A DNA stretch of 64,000 bases from Brachybacterium timonense (lineage in GTDB: Bacteria; Actinomycetota; Actinomycetes; Actinomycetales; Dermabacteraceae): contig NZ_LT984895.1 in NCBI RefSeq assembly GCF_900258505.1, positions 542,306 through 606,305 of the forward strand, given 5' to 3'. The translations under genes were made by a program, and so were the position numbers. The notes below the pieces were generated by a model. The model was not told where the DNA came from, did no database searches, and worked only from the letters and a program-made list of their open reading frames with translations. Below are positions 52,088-61,339 of the stretch, one piece after another; within the stretch, counting starts at the first letter, position 1; each line of letters opens with the position of its first letter.

Positions 52088-53290
52088 TCAGAGTGCGGCG
52101 ATCTCTCGGCCGATGCCCTGCACGCGGTACTGCTGCACGTGGTAGGGCCAGTCGGGGCCGGTCTGCCACTGCGAGAGCGCGACATGCATGTCATCGAGCG
52201 TCGAGCCGGGCAGGATGTACGGCCCGTAGAGCTGGGCCACCCGCTCGTCGTCCTCCCGACCCCAGTTGCAGCCCCAGAAGAGCGTGTCGGCGAACAGGGG
52301 CGGTTCCGTGAGTTTCTCGGCGCTGTCGAAGACGAGGCACTCCACCCGGTAGAGGCCGGCGTTGAAGTAGGTCAGCACCCACTTGTCCTCGACGACTCGC
52401 AGACACATCTCGCCGACGTGACCGCCGATGACGTGGACCGGGTCGCCGACGCCCCAGCCGTCGGTGCCGTAGACCTCATAGGCTTCCGGGTTCAGGATGC
52501 TCTCCTTCGGGACGCGCTGGAGGATGACTTCCTTGTCGCGCTGGAAACCGGTGGTCAGGGCGTAGACGTGACCGTCGGCCTCGTTGAGTGCCCAGGTGCA
52601 CTGCTGGGAGAAGCCGTCGAGGTGGTCTGCTGCGAACATCTCCGCTGTGCGCTCCCAGGTCTCCCCGGAGTCCGTCGATGTCCAGATCTCCGTGCCGGTC
52701 ACGTTGCCGAGCCCGGCGTTGAGCATCACCCACAGGTACATGGTGTCGCCGATGGTGATGACGTCGGCCGGGAGGATCGTGGAGAGGGGGCCGTCGTGTG
52801 AATACTCGACGAGCTGCTCGGCGGTCTCGCCGCCGACGGCGCCCGTCCAGCGCAGTCCCTTCTTGAGCTTCACGTCGGGGTCCGCGTACAGGCCGACGGG
52901 GGAGCGCCAGAAGCCGGCGCCGACCTTCGCGCCCTCGAAGGTGTCGCCGAAGATCAGCAGGATGCGACCGTCCGGGGTGACCGCGGGGATGCCGAGGTCG
53001 GTGGCCTCCATGCGGAAGCGGGTGGTGATGCCGGGGCCCGTCAGTGTGGCGAGCCGAGTGATCTCGGGGCGCCTGGCTCGGGGGTTCGGATCGACGCCGG
53101 GGCGAGCCTGAGCGGGGGAGGCCGGGCCGAGGACGCCCGCCGCGCCAGCGGCACCGATGCCAGCGGCGAGTGCACCGCCGCGCAGGAACCCTTTCCGGCT
53201 CGTGTGCAGCGCTGGGCTGTTCGGAACGGTGTCCGTTGCATCGTGCTCGCCGGTGGTGTCGTGCGGGGTCCCGGTGATCCTGCGGGTCAT
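52088..53290 (-). CDS. DUF4185 (GH183-family) secreted protein, paralogue 2
   Basis: 400-residue DUF4185 protein with an RK-type export signal (SRKGFLRGGALAAGIGAAGA) ending at an AQA-like cleavage site, so it is likely released rather than lipidated. The propeller shares long stretches with paralogue 1 (TGPGITTRFRMEATDLG, SAVGGETAEQL-type, STDSGETWERTAEMF). ATG at 53290 is chosen; another ATG at 53302 would add four residues. First gene of the leftward unit with paralogue 1 and the FGE gene; its upstream region is shared with namZ on the other strand. Confidence 0.85.
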   Translation of the reverse strand: MTRRITGTPHDTTGEHDATDTVPNSPALHTSRKGFLRGGALAAGIGAAGAAGVLGPASPAQARPGVDPNPRARRPEITRLATLTGPGITTRFRMEATDLGIPAVTPDGRILLIFGDTFEGAKVGAGFWRSPVGLYADPDVKLKKGLRWTGAVGGETAEQLVEYSHDGPLSTILPADVITIGDTMYLWVMLNAGLGNVTGTEIWTSTDSGETWERTAEMFAADHLDGFSQQCTWALNEADGHVYALTTGFQRDKEVILQRVPKESILNPEAYEVYGTDGWGVGDPVHVIGGHVGEMCLRVVEDKWVLTYFNAGLYRVECLVFDSAEKLTEPPLFADTLFWGCNWGREDDERVAQLYGPYILPGSTLDDMHVALSQWQTGPDWPYHVQQYRVQGIGREIAAL

Positions 53291-53676
53291 CCTCGTCCAC
53301 ATCCTCGTGATCGGCCGGACGCATCGGCGGGTCCGGCGGGTGCCATGACCCTACGTGGACGGACCTGTTCTGGCAATCGTTTACCGACTGGGTTCGCGGT
53401 GTCATGCCGCGCTTCGACGTTGTCCACAGGTCGGCGCAGGGGGTGGTTCAGGGGTGCTCGCCCTGCTACCGTCGCACGGCACGACCTGGAACATGTGTAC
53501 ACAGGGGCGTGCTGCGAGCAATCGTGTTCTCCGAATGGACGATCGCGAGCAGCGGGGAGCAGGAGCTCGCCGAGCCAGTCCACGCGCCGCGCATGAGTCC
53601 CGGTCCGCTCGCATCCCGCGCAGGATCTCTGGATGCAGCCCCTCAGCAGGACCGATGACGACCCGAGAGGCTCAGC
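53291..53676. promoter_or_regulatory. divergent control region between DUF4185 and namZ genes
   Basis: 386-bp divergent region with several dyads. GGCAATCGTTTACC at 53372-53385 has the CG-centred form of LacI-family operators. TGTGTACACA at 53494-53503 is a perfect 10-bp palindrome. GAGCAATCGTGTTCTC at 53516-53531 is a second imperfect CG-centred dyad. No firm -35/-10 pair was assigned. Confidence 0.5.
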
Positions 53677-55071
53677 ATGAACCAGCAGTCGCCCCGATCC
53701 GACCACCGCCGCGGCGCCCCTGCGGCCCACCCCGAGGGGCCGATCGCACGGCCGATGCGGCGGCGCACACTCGCCGGACTCACCGCCGCGCTGCCGGTCA
53801 GCGCCGTGCTCGGCGCCGCGGCGCAGGCGGCGCCGCCGGACCCGCACCCCGGCAGGGGCAAGGGGCCCGGCAGAGGCAAGGGCAGAGGACGGAAGGATCC
53901 TTTCCGCCTCGGCGTGGAGAACCTCATGGCCGAGCGGCTCGATCTGCTCGCCGGTGCCTCCGTCGGCCTGATCACCAACCCGACCGGCACTGACAGCGCG
54001 CTGCGCTCGACCATCGATCTGCTCGTCGATGCGCAGGACGCTGCAGGATTCCGCCTGACCGCCCTGTACGGCCCCGAGCACGGTGTGCGCGGGTCGGTGC
54101 CCGCTGGCGGCTACGTCGAGGACTACACCGATGAGAAGACCGGCTTGCCGGTGCGATCCCTCTACGGCAAGACCCAGAAGCCCACGCCGGAGATGCTCGA
54201 GGACATCGATGTGCTCGTCTTCGACATCCAGGACATCGGCGCTCGCTTCTACACCTACATCTGGACCCTCTACTACGCGATGGAGGCGGCGGAGGAGAAC
54301 GGCAAGCGCTTCGTGGTGCTGGACCGCCCCAACCCGCTGGGGCGCCAGGCCGAGGGATTCGTCCTGGAGGATGGGCTGTCCTCCTTCGTCGGCCTCACAG
54401 CGATCCCGCAGCGCCACGGCCTGACCGTCGGCGAGCTCGCCCTCTACTTCGCCGACGAGTTTCTTGGCGGGGACCTCGATCTCTCTGTGGTCCCGATGAG
54501 CGGCTATGACCCCCGCACGCCGCAGACGGTCGACAGCCCCTGGGTGCTGCCCTCTCCGAACATTCCGACCCGCGAGACCGCGATCGTCTACGCAGGCACC
54601 GGTCTGCTGGAGTCGCTGAACGTCTCCGAGGGACGCGGCACGACCACCCCGTTCCTCTGGTTCGGCGCCCCGTTCATCACCGAGGCACACGCCGACCAGA
54701 TCATCCAGGACCTCTCGGTGCTGCCCGGAGTCCTGTTGCGTCCGATGTCCGCGACACCCACCACGAGCAAGCACGTCGGCGAGTTCTGCGGCGGCGTGCA
54801 GATCCATCTGGTCGATGAGGAAGCGATCGAGCCGGTGCGCCTGGGCATCCACCTCATCGCCACGCTGCTGCGTCGCGTCGAGGAGGCCGACTGGCGCGAG
54901 GGTGAGAAATGCCGCACGGCCGAGGACACGTGCTGGATCGACAACCTCACCGGCACCCGCCGCACCCGTCAGATGCTCGAGGACGGTGCCGAGCCCGACG
55001 CCATCGTCGATGCCTGGAAGAAGGAGCTGAAGGACTTCACCCGTCGTGCCCGTGCGCACCACCTCTACTGA
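53677..55071 (+). CDS. namZ: exo-beta-N-acetylmuramidase NamZ-like (DUF1343, GH171), exported
   Basis: 464-residue DUF1343 protein; characterised members remove MurNAc from the non-reducing ends of peptidoglycan fragments. PMRRRTLAGLTAALPVSAVLG is a Tat-like signal, followed by a Gly/Lys/Arg-rich stretch (about 58-72). The catalytic domain has SVGLITNPTGTD, LTALYGPEHGVRG, VFDIQDIGARFYTYIWTLYY and SPNIPTRETAIVYAGT. ATG at 53677. The NagZ gene follows after 100 bp, matching the namZ-nagZ order known from Bacillus. Probably acts outside the cell. Confidence 0.9.
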   Translation: MNQQSPRSDHRRGAPAAHPEGPIARPMRRRTLAGLTAALPVSAVLGAAAQAAPPDPHPGRGKGPGRGKGRGRKDPFRLGVENLMAERLDLLAGASVGLITNPTGTDSALRSTIDLLVDAQDAAGFRLTALYGPEHGVRGSVPAGGYVEDYTDEKTGLPVRSLYGKTQKPTPEMLEDIDVLVFDIQDIGARFYTYIWTLYYAMEAAEENGKRFVVLDRPNPLGRQAEGFVLEDGLSSFVGLTAIPQRHGLTVGELALYFADEFLGGDLDLSVVPMSGYDPRTPQTVDSPWVLPSPNIPTRETAIVYAGTGLLESLNVSEGRGTTTPFLWFGAPFITEAHADQIIQDLSVLPGVLLRPMSATPTTSKHVGEFCGGVQIHLVDEEAIEPVRLGIHLIATLLRRVEEADWREGEKCRTAEDTCWIDNLTGTRRTRQMLEDGAEPDAIVDAWKKELKDFTRRARAHHLY

Positions 55072-55171
55072 CGCGCACGCGCTGACCGAGCCGCCTCGCG
55101 GCACTGATCACCGACCGCACCGACCGCACCGACCGCGCCGGCACCGCCGGCAGAGATAAGGACGAGGACAG

Positions 55172-57043
55172 ATGACCCCCACCACCGCACGCTCCACCGC
55201 CGATGCGCACCGCACGACCCTCAGCCGACGCGGCTTCACAGCACTGGTCGGCGCCGCCGCGCCCCTCGCAGCCGCTGGAACGGCCGTCGCCGCCCCCGGC
55301 ACGGGAAAGGGTGACGGCAAAGGCAAAGGCAAAGGCAAAGGCAAGGGCAGGGGCAGAGGCAGGGGTAGGGGGTGCGACCGGGACGCCGAGCAGCTCATCG
55401 AGAAGGCCCTCGCCGAGATGAGCATCGAGCAGAAGATCGGCCAGCTCTTCGTGCCCTTCGTGTACGGCTCGACCATCGATGAGCCGAGCGAGCACAACGT
55501 GACCGCAACCGGTGTCGAAACGATCGAGGAGATCATCAGGACGTACCATGTCGGCGGCATCATCTACTTCGGGTGGAGCAAGAACCTCGAAGACCCGCAT
55601 CAGATCGCAACGCTCTCCGACGCCGCCAACGAGGTCGCCCTCGAGGAGGACGGCGCCCCGTTGCTGATCAGCACCGACGAGGAGCGCGGTGTGGTCACGC
55701 GTCTGCCCGCCCCGGCCACCCCGACCCCCGGCAACATGGGGCTCGGCGCCACCGGCTCCACGAAGCACGCCGCCGAGATGGCCCGGATCACCGGTGAGGA
55801 GCTGCGGGTCTGCGGCATCGCGCAGCCCTATGCCCCGATCCTCGACGTCAACGTCGACGCCAGGAACCCGGTCATCGGCGTGCGGTCCTTCGGCGCTGAC
55901 CCGCAGGCCGTGTCCGCACTGGGCGTCGCTCAGATCGAAGCCTTCCAGGACGCGAACGTCTCCGCGTCGGTGAAGCACTTCCCGGGTCATGGCGACACCG
56001 CGGTGGATTCCCACGTGGGCCTGCCCGTCATCGAGCACACCCGCGAGGAGATCGACGAGCTGGATCTGCCGCCCTTCCATGCGGCGATCCGGGCCGGTGT
56101 CGACGCGATCATGACCGCTCATATCGTCGTGCCGGCACTGGACGACTCCGGCCGACCTGCCACCCTCTCCCGGCCGATCCTCACCGGTCTGCTGCGCGAG
56201 GAGATGGGCTTCGAGGGTGTCATCGTCACCGATTCGCTGTCGATGGAGGGCGTGCGGACGATGTTCGACGACGATCGTGTCCCGGTCGAAGCGATCCTCG
56301 CCGGCGCCGATCAGATGCTCATGCCGCCGGACCTCGCTGTGGCCGTGGCGGGCGTGCGCGATGCTGTGGCATCCGGTGAGATCACCGAGGAACGCCTGGA
56401 CGAGTCCGTCCGCCGTATCCTCGCCCAGAAGGCGAAGCGGGGCCTGTTCGAGGACCCGTGGGCGCGCCATGACGAGATCGACCGCACCATCGGATCCCGG
56501 CGCAACATCCGTGCGGCCGAGTGGGCGGCCGACGACGCGATCACTCTGGTGACCAACGATGGCGGCGTGCCACTCGCGAAGCGCTCCACGGTCCTGGTCA
56601 CCGGCGCGGGCGGCAACGCCGCCGAGACTCTCGCCGCCGAGCTGCGGGAGCTCACGATCGACGCCTCTGCCGTGGTTCTCGAGGAGATCGATGAGACGTC
56701 CTCGCAGCTCGTCGCCGAGGCTGCTGAGGGTGTCCAGACCGTCATCGTGCTCACCTCCTCCTCGTCCTTCGAGACCGCGGACGCGCAGCTCGCCGTTGTC
56801 GAGGCGGCACGCGAGAGCGGTGCCGAGGTGATCAACGTGTCGATCCGCAACCCGTACGACGTGGTGCACGTCGGCCCGGTCGCGGCCGCGATCGCCGCGT
56901 ACGCCGGCATCAGCGCCGTGCTGCGCTCCGTGGCGCGCGTCCTGGTCGGCCGCCACCACCCCAGCGGCACCCTCCCGGTCGCGATCCCGAAGGCCGACGG
57001 TACCGGCGAGGCCTTCCCGCTGGGGCATGGGCTGAAAGGCTGA
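55172..57043 (+). CDS. nagZ: beta-N-acetylglucosaminidase NagZ-like (GH3), exported
   Basis: 623-residue GH3 enzyme. SRRGFTALVGAAAPLAAAG is a Tat signal; a long (GK)/(GR) stretch follows at about 47-66. KHFPGHGDTAVDSHVGLP is the NagZ loop with the His-Asp acid pair, and VTDSLSMEG holds the nucleophile Asp. A C-terminal domain (about 440-620) completes the extracellular two-domain form seen in Firmicutes. With NamZ it would release GlcNAc and MurNAc from wall fragments outside the cell. No murQ, amiE or nagK-type gene is in the window. Confidence 0.9.
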   Translation: MTPTTARSTADAHRTTLSRRGFTALVGAAAPLAAAGTAVAAPGTGKGDGKGKGKGKGKGRGRGRGRGCDRDAEQLIEKALAEMSIEQKIGQLFVPFVYGSTIDEPSEHNVTATGVETIEEIIRTYHVGGIIYFGWSKNLEDPHQIATLSDAANEVALEEDGAPLLISTDEERGVVTRLPAPATPTPGNMGLGATGSTKHAAEMARITGEELRVCGIAQPYAPILDVNVDARNPVIGVRSFGADPQAVSALGVAQIEAFQDANVSASVKHFPGHGDTAVDSHVGLPVIEHTREEIDELDLPPFHAAIRAGVDAIMTAHIVVPALDDSGRPATLSRPILTGLLREEMGFEGVIVTDSLSMEGVRTMFDDDRVPVEAILAGADQMLMPPDLAVAVAGVRDAVASGEITEERLDESVRRILAQKAKRGLFEDPWARHDEIDRTIGSRRNIRAAEWAADDAITLVTNDGGVPLAKRSTVLVTGAGGNAAETLAAELRELTIDASAVVLEEIDETSSQLVAEAAEGVQTVIVLTSSSSFETADAQLAVVEAARESGAEVINVSIRNPYDVVHVGPVAAAIAAYAGISAVLRSVARVLVGRHHPSGTLPVAIPKADGTGEAFPLGHGLKG

Positions 57044-57061
57044 CCCGGCCGGTACGGTAGG

Positions 57062-57085
57062 TTGACTCGATGAGTAAACGTTGTC
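57062..57085 (+). promoter_or_regulatory. possible promoter with LacI-type operator for the GH43-like gene
   Basis: TTGACT at 57062-57067 is -35-like; GTAAACGTTGTC at 57074-57085 is a CG-centred dyad (GwmAACGTTkwC) of LacI-operator form lying in the spacer. It is about 86 bp before the chosen start. No good -10 hexamer follows. Confidence 0.45.
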
Positions 57086-57171
57086 TTGCTCGAGGCGGCG
57101 AAGCCCCACCGGAGACATGCGCACGGGATTCGAGGAGGCACTCACGGCCAGGGAGAACGGAGAGTGACCCG

Positions 57172-58071
57172 GTGACTGTTCAGCTCACGCCCGGCGCGAA
57201 GCGCCACCTGCTCGATGCCTCGCCGTCCCCGCAGGAGCCCTGGTACATCAACGACCACACCCTGATCCGCGACGAGTCCGGCACCTGGCATGTCTTCGGG
57301 ATCTGGCATCCAGAGCCCGCTGCACCGCTGGACGAAACCTTCTTCCTGCACGCCACGACGGACACGCTTCCTGATGGCACGTGGACCGTGCACGACCCCG
57401 TTCTGCATGCACGCACCGAATTGGGGGAGACCCACGTGTGGGCGCCGCACGTGATCCGGCATGACGGCCGGTACTGGATGTTCTACTGCGGCGGCACCGA
57501 GGACCACACCCGCTACCGGATCGAGCTCGCCACCAGCGACGACCTGTTCACCTGGGTCCACCACCCTGGCGGGCCGCTGTTCGAGGACGGTTTCGATGCC
57601 CGTGACCCCATGGTGGTCCGCGACGCGGAGCGTGATCGCTGGCTGCTCTACTACACGAAGACCGAGACAGTCGACGGCGGGCACCACGAGGTCGGTGTGC
57701 GCACGAGCGATGACCTCATCACCTGGTCCGAGCCGAGCGTCGCCTACCGCTCCGAGCAGACCGGCACCTACGGCGGCCCCACCGAATCGCCGTTCGTGGT
57801 GCAGGTGGGGGAGCAGTGGGTCCTGTTCGTGTGCGAGTCCGGGATCTACGACTGCACGCTCGCCTATGCCTCCGATGACCCGATGCGCTTCACCGACGAC
57901 GGACGAATCGATGTCGAGCTTGACGAGCACTGCGCGGAAATCGTCGAGGATCCGGCGAACGGATGCACCTGGATCACCGGCGGCGGCTGGGGCCGCGGCG
58001 GGCTGAGCATCCGGGAGCTGGGCATCGAGGAGCTGCCCATCGGGGACCAGGGCGCAGCGGCCGGCGACTGA
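57172..58071 (+). CDS. GH43/GH117-like five-bladed beta-propeller protein
   Basis: 299-residue cytoplasmic protein with the blade repeats of five-bladed glycosidases: NDHTLIRDESGTWHVFGIWH, ETHVWAPHVIRHDGRYWMFYCGG, ARDPMVVRDAERDRWLLYYTKT and GPTESPFVVQVGEQWVLFV. The Asp and Glu positions (INDH, RDPM, TESPF) fit the catalytic triad of this clan, so a glycosidase is likely (arabinosidase, xylosidase or fructosidase type). I prefer the GTG at 57172; the frame opens at 57070. No signal peptide, so it may act on imported oligosaccharides from the DUF4185 products. Confidence 0.75.
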   Translation: MTVQLTPGAKRHLLDASPSPQEPWYINDHTLIRDESGTWHVFGIWHPEPAAPLDETFFLHATTDTLPDGTWTVHDPVLHARTELGETHVWAPHVIRHDGRYWMFYCGGTEDHTRYRIELATSDDLFTWVHHPGGPLFEDGFDARDPMVVRDAERDRWLLYYTKTETVDGGHHEVGVRTSDDLITWSEPSVAYRSEQTGTYGGPTESPFVVQVGEQWVLFVCESGIYDCTLAYASDDPMRFTDDGRIDVELDEHCAEIVEDPANGCTWITGGGWGRGGLSIRELGIEELPIGDQGAAAGD

Positions 58072-58094
58072 GACGACGGCCGGCAGCGGCGTGA

Positions 58095-59213
58095 TCAGAA
58101 CACGTCGGTGATACGGAACTGCTCTGAGTGGTACGCCTTGCCCTTGACCCACTGGCTTGCCACCAGATGCAGCTCGCGTCGGGTGGACCCGGGGATGATG
58201 TGGCCGCCGTACAGCGACGTGACGAGGGCATCTCCCTGCTTGTCCCAGGCTGCATTGCGCAGGATCGTGCGCCGTGGAGCCTCGAACATGTTCGCCAGGG
58301 GATCCTCCAGCAGCAGCATGTCGATGCGTGGATCGTCGTACAGGAACATCGTGAGCACCCAGACGCCGTCGATGACCCGCCAGTTCACGTGACGAGCTTT
58401 CATGGTGAGCACGAAGGACGGCGGGTTCCCCCACGCCCACTGTCCATTGGCGAAGCCCCATGACTCGTAGGCCGAGAAATCGGTCAGCTTCTCCGGGCGT
58501 ACGCGACGCAGGATCATGCCGGTGCCCTTGAAGTTCTTTGAGAGAACGTAGACGAAGCCGTCCTTCGGGTTCAGGCACATCGTCCCCTGTTGCGCACGGT
58601 GTCCGAGCGCGTCACCGGGTGCGAGGTGGTGGCGCTTCCAGGTGGCGCCGTTGTCGCGGCTCGTCCACATCTCGGTCGAGCCGACCTTGCCGAAGCCGTG
58701 GTTGAGCATCACCCACAGGTAGATCGTGTCGCCGACGGTGAGCACGTCGATCGGGAAGATCGTGGACAGAGCCGGTTCATGCCCGTGGGTGTAGGGAACG
58801 AGCTGCCGCGCATAGTCGCCGCCGACGGCGGACTCCCAGGCGAGCTTGTCGCGCATCGGCTCCTGCCGCGTGGCGTACAGGCCGATGGGCGAGCGCCAGT
58901 CGCCGGAGAAAACGCCCTTGTCCCAGGTGTCGCCGAACAGCGCAAGGATGCGGCCATCCGGCGTCAGGGTGGTGATCCCCAGATCAGTGAAGCCTGCCCC
59001 GAATCGACCGGTGATCTCCAGACCCGTGATCCTGCCGAGTCGCTCCACGCGTGCCGCTCCGAAATCAGGTCCGGAGCCGGCAGCCGCTGCGGGCGGCACC
59101 TGGCCCGCGACGCCCGCCGCGACAGACCCGGCGCCGAGGGCACTCAGTGCGCCGAGCCGGAGGAAAGAGGAACGGGACATCTCTGCAGATGCTGCAGCGC
59201 GCTCGGTGGCCAT
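58095..59213 (-). CDS. DUF4185 (GH183-family) secreted protein, paralogue 3
   Basis: 372-residue DUF4185 protein, more distant from paralogues 1 and 2 but with the same landmarks: FTDLGITTLTPDGRILALFG, GDTWDKGVFSGDWRSPIGLY, GDTIYLWVMLNHGFGKVGS, TSRDNGATWKRH and LYGGHIIPGSTRRELHLVAS. Export signal MSRSSFLRLGALSALGAG leads to a likely AxA cleavage. The preferred ATG is at 59213 with AAAGGA upstream. It is convergent with the GH43-like gene and downstream of the sugar permeases on its own strand, separated by 301 bp. Confidence 0.82.
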   Translation of the reverse strand: MATERAAASAEMSRSSFLRLGALSALGAGSVAAGVAGQVPPAAAAGSGPDFGAARVERLGRITGLEITGRFGAGFTDLGITTLTPDGRILALFGDTWDKGVFSGDWRSPIGLYATRQEPMRDKLAWESAVGGDYARQLVPYTHGHEPALSTIFPIDVLTVGDTIYLWVMLNHGFGKVGSTEMWTSRDNGATWKRHHLAPGDALGHRAQQGTMCLNPKDGFVYVLSKNFKGTGMILRRVRPEKLTDFSAYESWGFANGQWAWGNPPSFVLTMKARHVNWRVIDGVWVLTMFLYDDPRIDMLLLEDPLANMFEAPRRTILRNAAWDKQGDALVTSLYGGHIIPGSTRRELHLVASQWVKGKAYHSEQFRITDVF

Positions 59214-59514
59214 GGGGATCCTTTCGTCGACGCATCGGCTCGCACCCATCCCACCGTGAACGGAGCTGCCACGGAACCGCCCAGCACTACGACGTTCGGC
59301 CCGTTCCGGTCCGAACTCTCCGTCGAAGGTGCAACGCGAGCAGGATGCCTCGGTCGAAGGGGCCAGACGTCCGCTCCCGTCGAGCGGGGGTTCCTCGTGC
59401 ACCCGCCCGGTCGGGAGGTGAACTTTGCACCTCGCTTTCTCCGAGCGCGGGCTCTTCTTTGTCCCACTTCCCGGCTCCTATCGGCCACGACGCCCGGCTC
59501 TGTCTGAGAAGCGC
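59214..59514. other. 301-bp region between permease and DUF4185 paralogue 3
   Basis: Holds the dyad GAGGTG-N7-CACCTC at 59415-59433 (perfect 6-bp arms), about 200 bp upstream of DUF4185 paralogue 3. This could be an operator or a terminator for the permease operon. No other feature is supported. Confidence 0.45.
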
Positions 59515-60384
59515 CTATTTGAGGCCGGAGGTCTTGATCGAGGCGACGATCTGCTTCTGGAACACGAAGAAGATGGCGATCGTCGGCAGCGCTGCCACCG
59601 TTGCGGCGGCCAGGATGTAGTTCCAGTCGGCCGCGTACTGCTGCTGGAACGTCTGGATGCCGAGCTGGACCACACGCAGATTCGGGTCCGAGGTGATCGT
59701 CATCGGCCAGACGAAGGAGTTCCAGTTCGCGAGGAAGAAGAACACGGCAAGCGCCGCGAGGATCGGGCGGGACAGCGGCAGGATGATCCGCCAGTAGATC
59801 CGCCAATAGGACGCACCGTCGACCAGTGCAGCCTCCTCGAGCTCATCGGGCAGGGAGATGTAGAACTGCCGCAGCAGGAAGATGCCGAATGCGTTGAACA
59901 GTGCGGGCACGATCAGCCCGGCATAGTTGTCCACCATGCCCAGAGTCCTGACGATGATGAACGTGGGGATGATCGTCACCGGGGCGCTGACCAGCATCGT
60001 CGAGAAGATCGCGAGGAAGATGCGTTCTCGTCCGGGAAAGTCCAGACGGGCCAGCGCGTACGCAGCCATCGAATGGAACCACAGCGAGACGACGGTGACG
60101 ACAGCCGAGACGAAGAAGCTGTTGACGAGGTATCGGGCGAACGGCACCTCCGAGAACACGTACACGTAGTTCTCCAGGGTGAAGGTCTGCGGGATCAGCG
60201 CAGGGGAGTTCACCTCCTCGGCAGTCTTGAACGACCCGATGACCATCCAGACGAGGGGGAAGACGGCGACGAACGCGAGCACAGCGCCGAGCAGGCACAG
60301 CAGCCACGACAGGCGGCTGTACGGTCGCCGACGACGCCGTGGACGTGTCGCTGTGGACGTATGCAGGGCGATATCAGTCGTCAT
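59515..60384 (-). CDS. sugar ABC transporter permease (MalG/UgpE type)
   Basis: 289-residue CUT1 permease. Six predicted helices; EAA loop DELEEAALVDGASYWRIYWR is intact, as is FPLVWMVIGSFKTAEEV after the first helix. It overlaps the upstream permease by 11 bp. Last gene of a three-gene importer with no ATPase. Confidence 0.92.
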   Translation of the reverse strand: MTTDIALHTSTATRPRRRRRPYSRLSWLLCLLGAVLAFVAVFPLVWMVIGSFKTAEEVNSPALIPQTFTLENYVYVFSEVPFARYLVNSFFVSAVVTVVSLWFHSMAAYALARLDFPGRERIFLAIFSTMLVSAPVTIIPTFIIVRTLGMVDNYAGLIVPALFNAFGIFLLRQFYISLPDELEEAALVDGASYWRIYWRIILPLSRPILAALAVFFFLANWNSFVWPMTITSDPNLRVVQLGIQTFQQQYAADWNYILAAATVAALPTIAIFFVFQKQIVASIKTSGLK

Positions 60385-61339
60385 GGCTGAATCGACCTCC
60401 TCGGGTCGCGAAGAACATGCCGGCGGAGATCACCAGAAGAAAGAGCACCAGGACAGAACCGATCGCCGCTGCGTAGCCGAGATCTCCGAAGAGGAATGCC
60501 TGCTGGTAGATGTAGTAGATGAGCAGCGAGGTCGAGTTCGCCGGGCCACCGCTGGTCAGCACGAAGATCATGTCGAGCCCGCCGGTGACGACGGCGACCA
60601 TGGACGTCAGCAGCACGAAGAAACTCGTGGGTGCGAGCAGCGGGAGCGTGATCCGACGGAAGCGCTGCCAAGCGCTCGCCCCGTCGATTCGCGCGGCCTC
60701 ATACAGCTCCGCAGGGATGTCCTGCAGGCCGGCGAGGAAGATGATCATGTAGTACCCCATCTGCAGCCAGATGGTGACGACGATGACTGTCGCGAGGGCA
60801 TAGCGCGGGTCGCCGAGGAACGAGATCCCCTCGATCCGCAGCCATGACAGGACAGAGGCGATCACGCCAGTGCGGTCGGTCAGCATGAACTGCCAGACCA
60901 TCGCCACCACGACGATGGAGATCACGTAGGGCAGGAACAGGGCACTGCGCACCGCTGCAACACCGGGGAAGCGCTGCTGGACAAGCAAGGCAAGCCCGAG
61001 TCCCACGATGAAGATGAGCGGAACCAGCGTGACCAGATAGATGAACGTGACCAGGGCGCTGTTCCAGAACTGCGGATCCTGCGCCATACGGACGTAGTTC
61101 TGGATCCCGATGAAGTCGAAATTGCCGAAACCGTCGATCCAGAAGAATCCCAGCACGACAGAGAGAAGCATCGGGACCGCCACGAAGACGAGCAGCCCCA
61201 CAGCATCGGGAGCGAGGAACAGCGCCGCGACTCGTGCCTCCCGGCGTTGCCGTCGCGTCCTGTGTCGACCGGTGCCGGAGGTTCGTCGTGTCGGTGCAGC
61301 CGACGCGGTCGGCTGCGCTGGTGTAGACGTGGTGCTCAT
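60374..61339 (-). CDS. sugar ABC transporter permease (MalF/UgpA type)
   Basis: 321-residue permease. A basic Arg/Thr-rich cytoplasmic leader precedes the first helix (VGLLVFVAVPMLLSVVLGFFW); the EAA loop is ELYEAARIDGASAWQRFRR. The ATG at 61339 overlaps the binding-protein stop as ATGA; the frame remains open further upstream but that is antisense-type sequence of the SBP gene. Confidence 0.92.
   Translation of the reverse strand: MSTTSTPAQPTASAAPTRRTSGTGRHRTRRQRREARVAALFLAPDAVGLLVFVAVPMLLSVVLGFFWIDGFGNFDFIGIQNYVRMAQDPQFWNSALVTFIYLVTLVPLIFIVGLGLALLVQQRFPGVAAVRSALFLPYVISIVVVAMVWQFMLTDRTGVIASVLSWLRIEGISFLGDPRYALATVIVVTIWLQMGYYMIIFLAGLQDIPAELYEAARIDGASAWQRFRRITLPLLAPTSFFVLLTSMVAVVTGGLDMIFVLTSGGPANSTSLLIYYIYQQAFLFGDLGYAAAIGSVLVLFLLVISAGMFFATRGGRFSHDD

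Noticed and set aside
53287-57145. Two long minus-strand frames (605 and 702 codons)
   Set aside because: Antisense to namZ and nagZ; no recognisable domain or ribosome site.
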